A DNA stretch of 64,000 nucleotides from Autumnicola psychrophila (GCF_031846645.1 NZ_JAVRHN010000004.1:248001-312000), one strand, 5' to 3'; numbered from the stretch's first letter, positions 27,387-36,802 are shown. Numbers and translations: made by a program. The notes: a model not told the origin generated them from the letters alone.

Positions 27387-27472
27387 TTTAAAATAGCATT
27401 AACAACTATTTATGCGGGGTATTACTAACTTGGAGTTAGATTTTAATCTTTTTTTAATCTTTAACCTTTTTG

Positions 27473-28120
27473 ATGAAACATATTAATGCTGAAGATATTC
27501 GGGAGATGGATAAAATTTTCCGACTCAACCTTATTAACAGTTGTACCGGCTACAAATCTGCTAATCTTATAGCCACAAAATCTAACTCAGGTGCCGCTAA
27601 TGTAGCAGTATTTAGCTCAGTCACTCATATGGGAAGTAATCCCCCGCTCCTTGGTTTCATAACGAGGCCCAGGGATGTGGCGCGTAACACCTATAACAAC
27701 ATTAAAGAAAATTCATTCTTTACAGTTAATCATATTCAGGAAAATATGATTGAAAGCGCGCACCAGACTGCGGCAAAATACGAGGAAGAAATATCTGAAT
27801 TCCAAAAAACAGGACTTGAAGAAGAGTATCTGGATGAATTTTTTGCTCCTTATGTAAAACAGTCCGCTGTTAAACTGGGTTGTAAATATTTAAATGAATA
27901 TGCAATTAAAGAGAACGGTACCACTTTAATCATTGGTGCGATTGAGCATGTTTATTTTGATGAAAGCATCCAGGCTCCAGATGGATGGTTGCGGTTAGAT
28001 GATGCCAGTACTGTGGCAGTTAATGGACTTGATGGATACGCATTGCCAACACTCCTGGATCGCTTCCATTATGCCCGTCCGGGACAGGAAATCAAATCCT
28101 TCTTTAAAAAAGAGGATTAG
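27473..28120 (+). CDS. Flavin reductase family protein (FMN split-barrel)
   Basis: A 215-residue protein with the FMN-binding split-barrel signature: NLINSCTGYKSANLIATKSN, VAVFSSVTHMGSNPPLLGFI and NTYNNIKENSFFTVN. The family supplies reduced flavin to monooxygenases or acts as a flavoprotein in aromatic degradation. I start at ATG 27473 rather than the TTG three bases upstream. Location near kmo and kynU suggests a kynurenine-pathway role, but this is inference. Confidence 0.88.
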   Translation: MKHINAEDIREMDKIFRLNLINSCTGYKSANLIATKSNSGAANVAVFSSVTHMGSNPPLLGFITRPRDVARNTYNNIKENSFFTVNHIQENMIESAHQTAAKYEEEISEFQKTGLEEEYLDEFFAPYVKQSAVKLGCKYLNEYAIKENGTTLIIGAIEHVYFDESIQAPDGWLRLDDASTVAVNGLDGYALPTLLDRFHYARPGQEIKSFFKKED

Positions 28121-28313
28121 TTTTTCATATCAAAAAGGAAAAAATATTATGCTTCATCTTGAGGGAAATCAGTTAAACCCACGAAATGGAACAGATTGAA
28201 ACAAAGGCTAAAGTGAAATGGAGTTAAACCGTAGTTAAAGCTTAATTAATCCTGCTTTCTATTTCCTAAATTCGTGAAAGCTAGCAACATTAGTTATACC
28301 TAAAATTTTGATT

Positions 28314-28466
28314 ATGAAAGATTTAATTTGGCTTATCATCCTATTGCTGGTCATCGGCTGGCTACTGGGGCTTTTTGCTTTTGACCTTGGTCAATTTATT
28401 CACGTCCTGATTGTTCTGGCCGTTTTTCTTCTCTTGTATAAATTACTAACCGGTCGTAGACTTTAG
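28314..28466 (+). CDS. lmo0937-family small membrane protein
   Basis: A 50-residue, almost wholly hydrophobic protein: MKDLIWLIILLLVIGWLLGL, then FAFDLGQFIHVLIVLAVFLL, ending LYKLLTGRRL. Two short helices separated by a G and a polar FDLGQ turn match the lmo0937 family of tiny stress-associated membrane proteins. Function unknown. A strong terminator lies 7 nt after the stop, which supports a real transcript. Confidence 0.8.
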   Translation: MKDLIWLIILLLVIGWLLGLFAFDLGQFIHVLIVLAVFLLLYKLLTGRRL

Positions 28467-28472
28467 GAGTAT

Positions 28473-28506
28473 AACCCTTTGATTTCTCAAAGGGTTTTTT
28501 ATTTTT
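28473..28506 (+). terminator. Terminator after the small membrane protein gene
   Basis: AACCCTTTG (28473-28481), loop ATTTCT, CAAAGGGTT (28488-28496), then TTTTATTTTT. Confidence 0.92.
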
Positions 28507-28525
28507 AAAAATCATCGCAGCAAAT

Positions 28526-29284
28526 ATGTGGAGCTTAAAAAATAAAAAAGCGGTTATTACCGGAGGAACAAAAGGTATTGGTAAAGCTGCTGTTATAAAT
28601 TTTGTAGCGTTGGGAGCAGAAGTTCTTTTCACGGCAAGAAATATCGAAGAAGTTAAAAATCTCGAGGAATCATTGAGGAGTGAGGGTTACAAGGCTAAAG
28701 GTTTCGTTTCAGATTCAAGTGTTAAAAAGGACCAGCTGGAATTACAGGAATGGCTGGAGAAGAACTGGGGTGTTGTAGACATATTGGTTAATAATGCCGG
28801 AATAAATATTAGAAAAAAAGCCGGGGAATATTCTGAAGAAGAACATCGGAAAGTTCTTGAAATTAACCTCATTGCTCCTTTTGAGCTCAGTCGTAAATTG
28901 TATCCGCTTTTAAAGAAATCAGGGAAAGTCACCATTATTAACGTCGCTTCTTCTGCAGCCACACAAGATGTAGGCACAGGTACTCCATATGCGATGTCCA
29001 AAGCAGGTTTACTGCAGCAAACACGTAGCCTGGCAGTAGAATGGGCTGATGACGGAATAAGGGTTAATGCTGTTTCTCCATGGTTCACTGAGACCCCGCT
29101 TACCCGGGGTTATCTTACGCAAAAAGATAAAATGAATCCTATTATTAACCGCACTCCTTTAAAAAGAGTAGCACAGGCAAAAGAAATCTCTTCTATAATT
29201 GCTTTTCTAGCAATGGAAAAATCATCTTATATCACCGGCCAGAATATAGTTGCCGACGGTGGCATGAGCATAAATGCAATATAA
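28526..29284 (+). CDS. Short-chain dehydrogenase/reductase
   Basis: A 252-residue classical SDR: TGGTKGIG cofactor motif, NNAG, and the catalytic set Ser (VASSAA), Tyr155 and Lys159 (YAMSK). After the TGGxxGIG motif the residues at the end of beta-2 (TARN) favour NADP(H). The C-terminus YITGQNIVADGGMS is standard. It resembles tropinone-reductase-like or 3-oxoacyl-ACP-type SDRs; substrate unknown. It sits between kmo and kynU, which may be meaningful. Confidence 0.9.
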   Translation: MWSLKNKKAVITGGTKGIGKAAVINFVALGAEVLFTARNIEEVKNLEESLRSEGYKAKGFVSDSSVKKDQLELQEWLEKNWGVVDILVNNAGINIRKKAGEYSEEEHRKVLEINLIAPFELSRKLYPLLKKSGKVTIINVASSAATQDVGTGTPYAMSKAGLLQQTRSLAVEWADDGIRVNAVSPWFTETPLTRGYLTQKDKMNPIINRTPLKRVAQAKEISSIIAFLAMEKSSYITGQNIVADGGMSINAI

Positions 29285-29352
29285 CAATTGAATTTTGTAC
29301 ATTTAGTGTAATCTAATTCCGAAATGCGCCGGAAGATTAAATTCCCTATAAT

Positions 29353-30033
29353 ATGAAAAAGATATTCTTCCTTTCTGTTCTAGCCATGGCTGTATGTAGC
29401 TGTAATCAGAATACTAATAATTCAAATATTACAAGCAATTCCTCATCTGAAGAAGTAAAAGATTTGCCGCAAGAAATTGCAAATGCAAATGGTTTGCAGT
29501 CCTTCGATAATGTTGAAAAGCTCAATTTCACATTTAATGTAAAGGTTCAGGATAATTTAAGATCTCAAAGAAGCTGGGAATGGCACCCAAAAACCAATGA
29601 AATCAGTTTAACAGAGAACGGTACGACAAGTAGCTATACCCAGGATGAGGATTTGACTGAAGACGAGAAAAAAATAGATCAAAAATTTATAAATGATACT
29701 TACTGGCTGTTATTCCCTTACCAGCTGGTCTGGTCTGATGCAGAGATTACAGAAGAAAAAGATGCAACAGCTCCCATAAGTGGCAATACAATGGACAAGC
29801 TAGTTGTTTCCTATTCAAGTGACGGCGGTTATACTCCAGGTGATACTTATGATATTTATTACAACGACGATTTAATGGTCCAGGAATGGGTTTATAAATC
29901 TGCCGATGGTAAACGCGAAATGCCTACCACCTGGGAGGACTATCAGGACTATAATGGGATGAAAATTGCCAAATCTCATAAGTCACCTGATGGTAGCTTT
30001 GAGCTCTACTTCTCAGATATCGCTGTGGAATAG
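29353..30033 (+). CDS. Lipoprotein with LolA-like beta-rich domain, unknown function
   Basis: A 226-residue protein with the lipobox AVCSC (MKKIFFLSVLAMAVCSC) and a Ser/Asn linker. The domain begins SFDNVEKLNFTFNVKVQD and continues as beta strands with WEWHPKTNEI, YWLLFPYQLVW and MPTTWEDYQDYNGMKI. That layout resembles Bacteroidota lipoproteins of the DUF6503 kind with a LolA-like half-barrel; I cannot confirm the family. It is preceded by a promoter-poor AT-rich gap and faces kynU tail to tail. Confidence 0.75.
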   Translation: MKKIFFLSVLAMAVCSCNQNTNNSNITSNSSSEEVKDLPQEIANANGLQSFDNVEKLNFTFNVKVQDNLRSQRSWEWHPKTNEISLTENGTTSSYTQDEDLTEDEKKIDQKFINDTYWLLFPYQLVWSDAEITEEKDATAPISGNTMDKLVVSYSSDGGYTPGDTYDIYYNDDLMVQEWVYKSADGKREMPTTWEDYQDYNGMKIAKSHKSPDGSFELYFSDIAVE

Positions 30034-30079
30034 ATCTTATAAAAGACAGAGCCTTAAAAAGACAATTATCGATATTAAT

Positions 30080-31363
30080 TTATTGCTTTTTATTCAGAAT
30101 CCCCTGTTTTAATACCTGTCCAAAGCAAAAAACATCTAAAAATGAACAATAAAATGGTGCAGGAGCCAACCTTATGACGTTGGGTTCACGCCAGTCCACA
30201 AAAACGCCATTTTTCATAAGATAATTGAAGATTTCTTTGCCTTCACCATGTAGAAATACCGAAATTTGAGTTCCCCTTTCCGACTGGTCCGAAGGAGTGA
30301 TAATTTCAAAAGAACTTTCTACTTCTTTATCTATTTCTTGCAGTACAAATTCCAGATAAGCGACAATTTTATTCCGTTTTTGGATAAGAGCCGGCATTCC
30401 AACCTCATCAAACATCTCCAGGGAAGCCAGATAAGGAGCAAGTGCCAAAACCGGAGCATTACTAATTTGCCATGCATTTGCATCGGGTTCCGGTTGAAAT
30501 TCAGGTTCCATTAAGAACCGTCTTTCCTTATTGTGTCCCCACCAGCCTTCGAAACGGGGTAAATCTTTGCGATTATGATATTTTTCATTAATGTAGCACC
30601 CGGAAGCATTTCCAGGACCGGAATTCATGTATTTATAACTACACCAGGCGGCAAAATCCACCTTCCAGTCATTCAATTTAAGCTCGACATTTCCAGCCGC
30701 ATGAGCCAGATCCCAACCTACAAAAGAGCCAATATCGTGTCCTGCTTTAGTGATTTCTTTTATATCAAAAAACTGCCCGGAGTAATAATTTACTCCTCCA
30801 ATCAAAATTAAAGCACACTCCTCTCCTACTTCTCTAATTGTTTGAAGAACATCTTCAGTCCTAAAATGGTTCTCACCCTCGCGTTTCTTTACTTCCACAA
30901 TAACTTCGGAAGGCTCATAACCATGAAATCGCACCTGACTTGCCAACATATACTGGTCACTTGGGAAAGCTTTTTCTTCACAGATAATCTTACATCTATT
31001 TCCTGATGGCCTGTAGAAGGAGACCATTAATAAATGAAGGTTTACTGTAAGCGTATTCATCACCGTAATTTCTGAAGGCTTTGCGCCCACGACTTTGGAA
31101 AGCTTTTCTGAAAAACGTTCATGATAGTCCCACCAGGATTTTTCGGCTTTAAAATGACCTTCCACAGCCAGTTCTGCCCAATCCTGCATTACCTCATCTA
31201 CATACTTTTTTGCGGATCTTGGCTGTAGGCCAAGTGAATTTCCCACAAAATAAACAACTTCTTTCCCATCTACTTCAGGAAAGATAAAGTGCTCTCTGTA
31301 TTTAGCAAGATCATCTTCAGCATCTAACTTTAGAGCAAATTCCCTGTTATTTTCAAATTGCAT
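30080..31363 (-). CDS. kynU: Kynureninase
   Basis: A 427-residue PLP enzyme that cleaves 3-hydroxykynurenine to 3-hydroxyanthranilate and alanine. Markers: VYFVGNSLGLQPRSAKKYV, VMNTLTVNLHLLM, WDLAHAAGNVELKL and the PLP lysine in WCSYKYMNSGPG. The open frame extends 56 codons upstream, but MQFENNREFALKLD at 31363 matches the family's normal start and length, and the extension overlaps the promoter side of the methyltransferase gene. Confidence 0.95.
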   Translation of the reverse strand: MQFENNREFALKLDAEDDLAKYREHFIFPEVDGKEVVYFVGNSLGLQPRSAKKYVDEVMQDWAELAVEGHFKAEKSWWDYHERFSEKLSKVVGAKPSEITVMNTLTVNLHLLMVSFYRPSGNRCKIICEEKAFPSDQYMLASQVRFHGYEPSEVIVEVKKREGENHFRTEDVLQTIREVGEECALILIGGVNYYSGQFFDIKEITKAGHDIGSFVGWDLAHAAGNVELKLNDWKVDFAAWCSYKYMNSGPGNASGCYINEKYHNRKDLPRFEGWWGHNKERRFLMEPEFQPEPDANAWQISNAPVLALAPYLASLEMFDEVGMPALIQKRNKIVAYLEFVLQEIDKEVESSFEIITPSDQSERGTQISVFLHGEGKEIFNYLMKNGVFVDWREPNVIRLAPAPFYCSFLDVFCFGQVLKQGILNKKQ

Positions 31364-31435
31364 AGCATCTTTTTTTGTGTAAAAATACAATTTACCAAAG
31401 AGAATAATTGGTAAAATTTGCCTGTCAAAATTATT

Positions 31436-31443
31436 TAGATTTG
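31436..31443 (+). promoter_or_regulatory. -7 element for the O-methyltransferase gene
   Basis: TAGATTTG matches TAnnTTTG and ends 15 nt before the ATG at 31459. Confidence 0.45.
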
Positions 31444-31458
31444 TAAGAAAGTAAAGCA

Positions 31459-32100
31459 ATGAATTTTCTGCCCGATAAAATCGATAACTACATAATTGCC
31501 AATTCTCAAAAAGAACCTGAGTTTCTTGCAAAGCTTAATCGCGAGACAAATCAAAAAATACTACAGCCGCGTATGTTAAGCGGACATTACCAGGGGCGGT
31601 TACTAAGTATGCTGTCTAAGATCATTCGCCCAAAAACTATTCTTGAAATTGGAACCTTCACTGGTTATTCTGCTTTGTGCCTGGCAGAAGGACTGGCAGA
31701 GAATGGGACAATTCATACAATTGATGTAAATGAAGAGCTATATGATTTTCAGAAGAAATATTTTGAAGCATCTGATTACAGCAATAATATTCAGCAATAT
31801 CTCGGGGATGCCCTGGAAATAATTCCGCAGATCAATAAAAAATTCGATCTGGTTTTTATAGATGCAGATAAGCCAAACTACCCGGCATATTTCGATTTGA
31901 TCATTAACAAAATGAATCCAGGAGGAGTTATTTTATCTGATAATGTATTGTGGAGCGGAAAAGTCGTCGAAGAATTAAAATCAGATGATGAATCTACAAA
32001 AGCGCTGTTGATGTATAACGAAATGCTGGCTAATGATACCCGCGTGGAGACAATTATACTTCCTATAAGGGATGGACTTACCTTAACCAGGAAGAAATAG
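31459..32100 (+). CDS. SAM-dependent O-methyltransferase (caffeoyl-CoA OMT-like)
   Basis: A 213-residue class I methyltransferase. The SAM site is ILEIGTFTGYSALCLAEGL, acidic motif II is IHTIDVNEE, and VFIDADKPNY plus GGVILSDNVLWSGKV are the metal-binding Asp and Asn segments of the cation-dependent catechol/caffeoyl-CoA OMT family. The substrate would be an ortho-diphenol or related compound. It is divergent from kynU. Confidence 0.92.
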   Translation: MNFLPDKIDNYIIANSQKEPEFLAKLNRETNQKILQPRMLSGHYQGRLLSMLSKIIRPKTILEIGTFTGYSALCLAEGLAENGTIHTIDVNEELYDFQKKYFEASDYSNNIQQYLGDALEIIPQINKKFDLVFIDADKPNYPAYFDLIINKMNPGGVILSDNVLWSGKVVEELKSDDESTKALLMYNEMLANDTRVETIILPIRDGLTLTRKK

Positions 32101-32123
32101 AATAACTATTTTAAGCTGCAATT

Positions 32124-32684
32124 CTATAAAGCAAAACGCTTACCTGATCTTTGGTAAACCCAAAAGAAAATAAAGGCCATTATTATGCCTACACACGCAC
32201 CCACGAAAATATCTGAAGGATAATGGACTCCCACGAAAATTCTGCTCAGCACAAAAATTAGAGGCCATATATAGGCAAGAAAAATCCACGCCGACTTTTC
32301 TTTTAGCACCAACACGATAAAAGTCACGGCTGCAAAAGAAGTAGAGGCATGTCCAGAGAAGAAACTATAGTTAGTAGGTTCCTGAAGGATACGTATAATT
32401 TCTATAAGGTCTGGATTATTATTGGGCCGTAATCTAATAGCAATCCCCTTTACCAGATTTGTGAATGCCAGAGTAGTTCCAACTGTGGCAAGCAGAAAAA
32501 GTGAAGCCATTAATCCTTTTCTCCAATGAAAAGCGATAAAAAAAAGGATAAAAAACAGAATGTGTAGCGGAATCCAATTCTCTGGTTGGGTAACAAATAT
32601 CCAGAAGTTGTCGTGAGATTCAATTCCTAAGCTATTCAGATAAACAAAGAGTTCCCTGTCCCATGTTTGTAGCTTATCCCACAT
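32124..32684 (-). CDS. PAP2-family membrane phosphatase
   Basis: A 186-residue integral membrane phosphatase. All three PAP2 signatures are present: KGIAIRLRP (Kx6RP), FFSGHAS (SGH) and SRIFVGVHYPSD (SRx5Hx3D). About five hydrophobic helices are visible. Likely substrates are undecaprenyl diphosphate, phosphatidic acid or lipid A phosphates. It follows tatA by 17 nt on the same strand. Confidence 0.93.
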   Translation of the reverse strand: MWDKLQTWDRELFVYLNSLGIESHDNFWIFVTQPENWIPLHILFFILFFIAFHWRKGLMASLFLLATVGTTLAFTNLVKGIAIRLRPNNNPDLIEIIRILQEPTNYSFFSGHASTSFAAVTFIVLVLKEKSAWIFLAYIWPLIFVLSRIFVGVHYPSDIFVGACVGIIMAFIFFWVYQRSGKRFAL

Positions 32685-32701
32685 GCTTTTCTACAGAGTA
32701 A

Positions 32702-32983
32702 TTATAATTTGCGCCTTACAGAGCCGGTGATCTCATCGATATCTTCCCGTACCTTATCTATTTCACCTTTAATATCGTTAGACATATTTTTATCTATCCC
32801 CTGCTTTTCTGCACTTCGTTGGATTTCACCTTTAATATCATTGGAAGCATTACGGAGGGTCTTCATTCCTTTCCCTAAACCACGGGCAATTTCCGGAATT
32901 TTGTCTGCTCCAAAAACCATGACAAGGATGAACATAATAAAGGCGATTTCAGCACCGCTAATAAATAATGGTAGTAATAACAT
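32702..32983 (-). CDS. tatA: Sec-independent translocase subunit TatA
   Basis: A 93-residue protein. A membrane helix (about 1-26, MLLLPLFISGAEIAFIMFIL) is followed by the FG hinge and amphipathic helix FGADKIPEIARGLGKGMKTL. The tail contains a repeated NDIKGEI unit, from a 63-nt in-frame duplication. I start at ATG 32983; the frame continues to a TTG at 33004. TatA forms the pore for folded twin-arginine substrates. No tatC is in the window. Confidence 0.93.
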   Translation of the reverse strand: MLLLPLFISGAEIAFIMFILVMVFGADKIPEIARGLGKGMKTLRNASNDIKGEIQRSAEKQGIDKNMSNDIKGEIDKVREDIDEITGSVRRKL

Positions 32984-33012
32984 AGCACACAAATATATAT
33001 ACAAATATGACC

Positions 33013-33043
33013 AAAAAAAAAGCCGACTCGTTAAAGTCGGCTT
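33013..33043 (-). terminator. Terminator for the M1 peptidase gene
   Basis: AAGCCGACT (33020-33028) pairs with AGTCGGCTT (33035-33043). On the minus strand the stem is followed by at least eight T (the A-run 33013-33020 on +). Confidence 0.92.
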
Positions 33044-33063
33044 AATATTTTAAGTTAAAATTT

Positions 33064-35376
33064 TTACTCTGCGTTTTCCTTAAATTGTTCAAATTGGTTC
33101 TTTGTCTCCGTCTCTGGCCAAACATTGTTGGACAGATCAACATCTGCAGTTTCCAGATCTGGATCAATGGTGATTTTTACAATTTCTTTGTCCGTAGCAA
33201 TTGCTTTACTAACCCGATCATCATTTTTCCTCCAGATTTGAGCAGGATAAGTAACTTTCTCTGCAGTACCATCGGCATATTCATACTCCACAATAAGTGG
33301 CATTACTAAACCTCCCGGTTTTTCAAAAACAATTTGATAAAAGTATTTAGGTGCTTTAAGGTTACGGCGCTCCTCTTCAGAAAAATTATCCATGAGATAT
33401 TCCTTAAGGGAAGGTGCATTTTCCAATACAGATTTTCCCTTCATACTTTCTTCAAAACCTTCGCCACCTTCTTCCACTACATAAAGCGCATCAATATCAT
33501 CGGGATTGGATATACCCTGACTTCGTAGAAACTCCACAGCCTTCTCTGTTGGTTTATCTGTCACAAAAAGCTTCTGAACCTGCTCAATTCCAATATCTAC
33601 ATTATCGGTTCCATAGAACCAGCCGTTCCAGAACCAATCCAGATCTACACCTGAAGCATCTTCCATAGTTCTAAAAAAATCTTCAGGAGTTGGATGTTTA
33701 AACATCCACCTTTGAGCATACGTAGCATATGCATAATCAAATAACTCCCGCCCCATTACGGTCTCCCTAAGAATATTAAGTGCTGTCGCAGGCTTTCCAT
33801 AAGCATTATTACCAAGTTGGTGCACTTGTTCAGGATTGGACATAATTGGAGCAATAAATTGCTGATTCCCCTTCATATAAGGAATTATTTTAGAAGGTAT
33901 GCCTCTTCTGGAAGGATACTCCTCCAATGGCGTTATAGCTTCCGGATATTCTTCAGCAAATTTTTGCTCTGCCAGAAACTGTGTAAAAGTATTTAGACCT
34001 TCATCCATCCAGCCCCACTGGCGCTCATCACTATTCACGATCATCGGGAAATAATTATGCCCTACTTCATGAATAATTACACTTATCATCCCAAATTTTA
34101 CACGATCGCTATATTCACCATTTTCATCTGGCCGTCCATAATTCCAGCAAATCATTGGATATTCCATACCCTGATTCTTTGCGTGTACTGAAACTGCTTT
34201 ATGGTAAGGATACTGGAAAGTATAATTTGAATAACTCTTTAAGGTACTGGCAACTGCTCTTGTTGACCACTGTTCCCAAAGCGGATTCCCTTCTTTAGGA
34301 TAAACAGAAACTGCCATAACATCTTTCCCCATCACATCTACAGCCATCATATCCAACAGGAACTTTCTTGATGTAGAGAAAGCAAAATCCCTCACCATAT
34401 CAGCTTTATAGGTCCAGGTCTTTGTTTTACTGGTTTTTCCCTGCTCAGCCTTTTCTGCCTCCTCCTGAGTAACAATCATTACAGGCTCATCATAAGATTT
34501 TTTTGCCTGCTCATACCGGTTCATCATTTCACGAGAATACACTTGTTTTCTATTCTGAAGTTCGCCGGTAGCCTCCATGATATGATCTGCAGGAACTGTA
34601 ATATTTACTTCGTAGTCTCCAAACGGAAGTGCAAACTCCCCGCTTCCCCAAAACTGCATATTTTGCCAGCCTTCTACGTCGTTATAAACTGCCATTCTGG
34701 GAAAAAACTGAGCGATTACATAGGCCCTATTGTCATCTTCAGGAAAGTATTCGTATCCTGAACGTGCTCTGTTAGTAACATGGTTATTAATGTTATACCA
34801 CCATTTAATGGTGAAAGTATAGTTATCTCCAGATTTTAAAGGCTCGGAAAGATCTATCCGCATCATGGTCTCATTGATGGTATAATCCAACGGTTGTCCG
34901 TTTCTGGATACTTCTTCAATGTTAAAACCACCATCAAAAGGCTCTTCAAGGTATTGACTAACAAAACGACCCGGAGTAGAAACAGGTGTCATTCCACTTG
35001 GATCCTTCTCGAGGGCAGGTGCATCCTTTTTTCGAATGTTTTGATCCAGCTGCACCCATAAATACGATAATTCCTCCGGAGAATTGTTATGGTAAGTGAT
35101 GACTTCCTCTCCATCTAATCTCGTATTTTCATCATCCAGCACTATATCCATTTTATAGTCTGCCTGATTTTGATAATAAGCAGGACCCGGAGCTCCCGAT
35201 GCAGCACGGTATTGATTGGGGGTTGAAAAAATCTGGTAAAGTTGTCTAAATTTGTTCTCATTTATATGCCCCTCCTGTCGCTGCGGCTCCTGACCTTCGC
35301 CATTGTTCTCCTGAGCATTAACTCCGGCAAACAGGAACATCGCAAAAACTGAACATACTAATCTCATTGTTCTCAT
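33064..35376 (-). CDS. M1-family metallopeptidase, secreted
   Basis: A 770-residue zinc aminopeptidase-like protein with a signal peptide (MRTMRLVCSVFAMFLFAGVNA, cut near residue 22). Gluzincin motif: HEVGHNY followed by the third ligand Glu in WMDEGLNTF, 18 residues on, as in M1 (HExxH-x18-E). The classic GxMEN exopeptidase motif is not obvious; MEYPMICW is in its place. Inference: an envelope peptidase. It is the first of the secreted-protein block running to 38418. Confidence 0.92.
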   Translation of the reverse strand: MRTMRLVCSVFAMFLFAGVNAQENNGEGQEPQRQEGHINENKFRQLYQIFSTPNQYRAASGAPGPAYYQNQADYKMDIVLDDENTRLDGEEVITYHNNSPEELSYLWVQLDQNIRKKDAPALEKDPSGMTPVSTPGRFVSQYLEEPFDGGFNIEEVSRNGQPLDYTINETMMRIDLSEPLKSGDNYTFTIKWWYNINNHVTNRARSGYEYFPEDDNRAYVIAQFFPRMAVYNDVEGWQNMQFWGSGEFALPFGDYEVNITVPADHIMEATGELQNRKQVYSREMMNRYEQAKKSYDEPVMIVTQEEAEKAEQGKTSKTKTWTYKADMVRDFAFSTSRKFLLDMMAVDVMGKDVMAVSVYPKEGNPLWEQWSTRAVASTLKSYSNYTFQYPYHKAVSVHAKNQGMEYPMICWNYGRPDENGEYSDRVKFGMISVIIHEVGHNYFPMIVNSDERQWGWMDEGLNTFTQFLAEQKFAEEYPEAITPLEEYPSRRGIPSKIIPYMKGNQQFIAPIMSNPEQVHQLGNNAYGKPATALNILRETVMGRELFDYAYATYAQRWMFKHPTPEDFFRTMEDASGVDLDWFWNGWFYGTDNVDIGIEQVQKLFVTDKPTEKAVEFLRSQGISNPDDIDALYVVEEGGEGFEESMKGKSVLENAPSLKEYLMDNFSEEERRNLKAPKYFYQIVFEKPGGLVMPLIVEYEYADGTAEKVTYPAQIWRKNDDRVSKAIATDKEIVKITIDPDLETADVDLSNNVWPETETKNQFEQFKENAE

Positions 35377-35436
35377 TAAGTAATTTTTAATTTAAAGATT
35401 GCTAAAAGTAATATTTTCATTGTTAATGAATAAACA

Positions 35437-35943
35437 CTACCCAAAATTTATAACTCCTTTATCCCGGTCTTTATCCAGTAAAAGGCTTTTTATTTGGTCG
35501 TCCATTTTTACATGTACCACGTTTTTCTGATCATCATAGAGATCGGTTAAAACAGCATTTTGTACTTCAATCTGCTTAAAATCAGGCACGTTCTCTACCT
35601 CAACATATAGAATTAATTGATCCCCATCATATTCTTTTCCCAGGTAATTAAGCTTCAATTTTTCATCATTGATCATAAGATTTAGCTTTTGCGAAAGATA
35701 TTTATCTATGCTGTTTCTAACATCCCCTGTCTCCTTTTCATGAGAAAGACTGATTTCTTTACCGTAACGCTGATTGAGTACTTTCTGAAAATCATCAATA
35801 AAAACCCTACTGATAATTTGGAGAGCACCTGAATCCTTTTTGTATTCAATTTCCGTCACACTTAAAAAAAATTCGTGGCGGCCATTCGTCTTAAAGGAAG
35901 AAAACATTACGAAGCAAACCAAAATCAGAGTTAATTTTTTCAT
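35437..35943 (-). CDS. DUF6702-like secreted protein
   Basis: A 168-residue protein with a signal peptide (MKKLTLILVCFVMFSSFKTN). HEFFLSVTEIEYKKDSGALQ, IISRVFIDDFQKVL and a C-terminal strand before DKGVINFG fit the DUF6702 family as I know it, whose genes usually lie next to M1 peptidases. Function unknown. It is 60 nt upstream (in transcription) of the M1 gene. Confidence 0.8.
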   Translation of the reverse strand: MKKLTLILVCFVMFSSFKTNGRHEFFLSVTEIEYKKDSGALQIISRVFIDDFQKVLNQRYGKEISLSHEKETGDVRNSIDKYLSQKLNLMINDEKLKLNYLGKEYDGDQLILYVEVENVPDFKQIEVQNAVLTDLYDDQKNVVHVKMDDQIKSLLLDKDRDKGVINFG

Positions 35944-35971
35944 TTAGAATTTTTTGTAATCTTAGCAAACA

Positions 35972-36760
35972 TCAGTCCAAATTGTACATTTGAATAAAAT
36001 CAGGAGCACGTCTTTTATACAGCTCCATAAGTTCTATTACTTTTTCTTCGCTCAGCAGGTTTTTAAACTGCGGTTCTTCAGCACAGAAATAGAGAAAACT
36101 AGTTACATTAGCCTCAGGAATTTTAAGGTCATCTGTGTAGAAAGAAAATGGCACCATTTTCTCGGCCTTTTCCACCACAGCCCGAAGTTTTTCATTTTTT
36201 CCGACCTTCTTCAGCATCTTTATTTCTCCGTTCAAATGTCCAAGAAGCAAATCCACAGGGCTGCCCCCATAAACCGTCAGTTTTCGTTCACTTACAGTTC
36301 GAACATCCGGGCCTATACGTTTAAAACCATAATTTTCTTCGATAATGTCCATTTCAGAAATGTCACTTACGAGATTTCCGGTCAAAGAGATATTGCTGAT
36401 CTTTACTTCCTCCAATTCGTTCATTCCGGGTATCAGCTCCACTTCAAGATAACCCGTTTCAAAAATCATCCTGCTAATTTCGACTTCAAGTTTTTCGTAT
36501 TGGATTGAGGAAAATTGGAGGGTGTCATTTTCCCTTACCACAATTTCAAATACTCCTAAAGTAGAATTAATGGTACCCCTATTAGTACTTGTATTAATGA
36601 TATTTATAAAACTTCCTTCCAGGGAATCATTTAAAATTCTTCCCTGAAGTTTTATACTTTCCTGACTCCATGCCGATGAAAGATTCGCAATGCAAATAAA
36701 TCCAAAGAGGATTATGCTCCATTGGAAATTTTTAATTTTAGAAATAGGTCCCATTAGCAA
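35972..36760 (-). CDS. CarboxypepD_reg-like secreted protein, paralogue 1
   Basis: A 262-residue protein with an N-terminal signal (to about residue 33). A CarboxypepD_reg-like beta-sandwich follows (LQGRILNDSLEGSFINIINT, FEIVVRENDTLQFSSIQYEK, then VELIPGMNELEEVKIS). The C-terminal part is helical (DDLKIPEANVTSFLYFCAEE). It has no TonB box or barrel. It is closely similar to paralogue 2 over the first 110 residues. Role unknown; presumably periplasmic or surface. Confidence 0.85.
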   Translation of the reverse strand: MLMGPISKIKNFQWSIILFGFICIANLSSAWSQESIKLQGRILNDSLEGSFINIINTSTNRGTINSTLGVFEIVVRENDTLQFSSIQYEKLEVEISRMIFETGYLEVELIPGMNELEEVKISNISLTGNLVSDISEMDIIEENYGFKRIGPDVRTVSERKLTVYGGSPVDLLLGHLNGEIKMLKKVGKNEKLRAVVEKAEKMVPFSFYTDDLKIPEANVTSFLYFCAEEPQFKNLLSEEKVIELMELYKRRAPDFIQMYNLD

Positions 36761-36802
36761 AAAGTGATGATGGTGATGATTATAAAAGTAATGAGCAAAA
36801 TT

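Noticed and set aside
31364..31531. 56-codon N-terminal extension of kynureninase
   Set aside because: It is hydrophobic and compositionally unlike the enzyme, and overlaps the methyltransferase promoter region.
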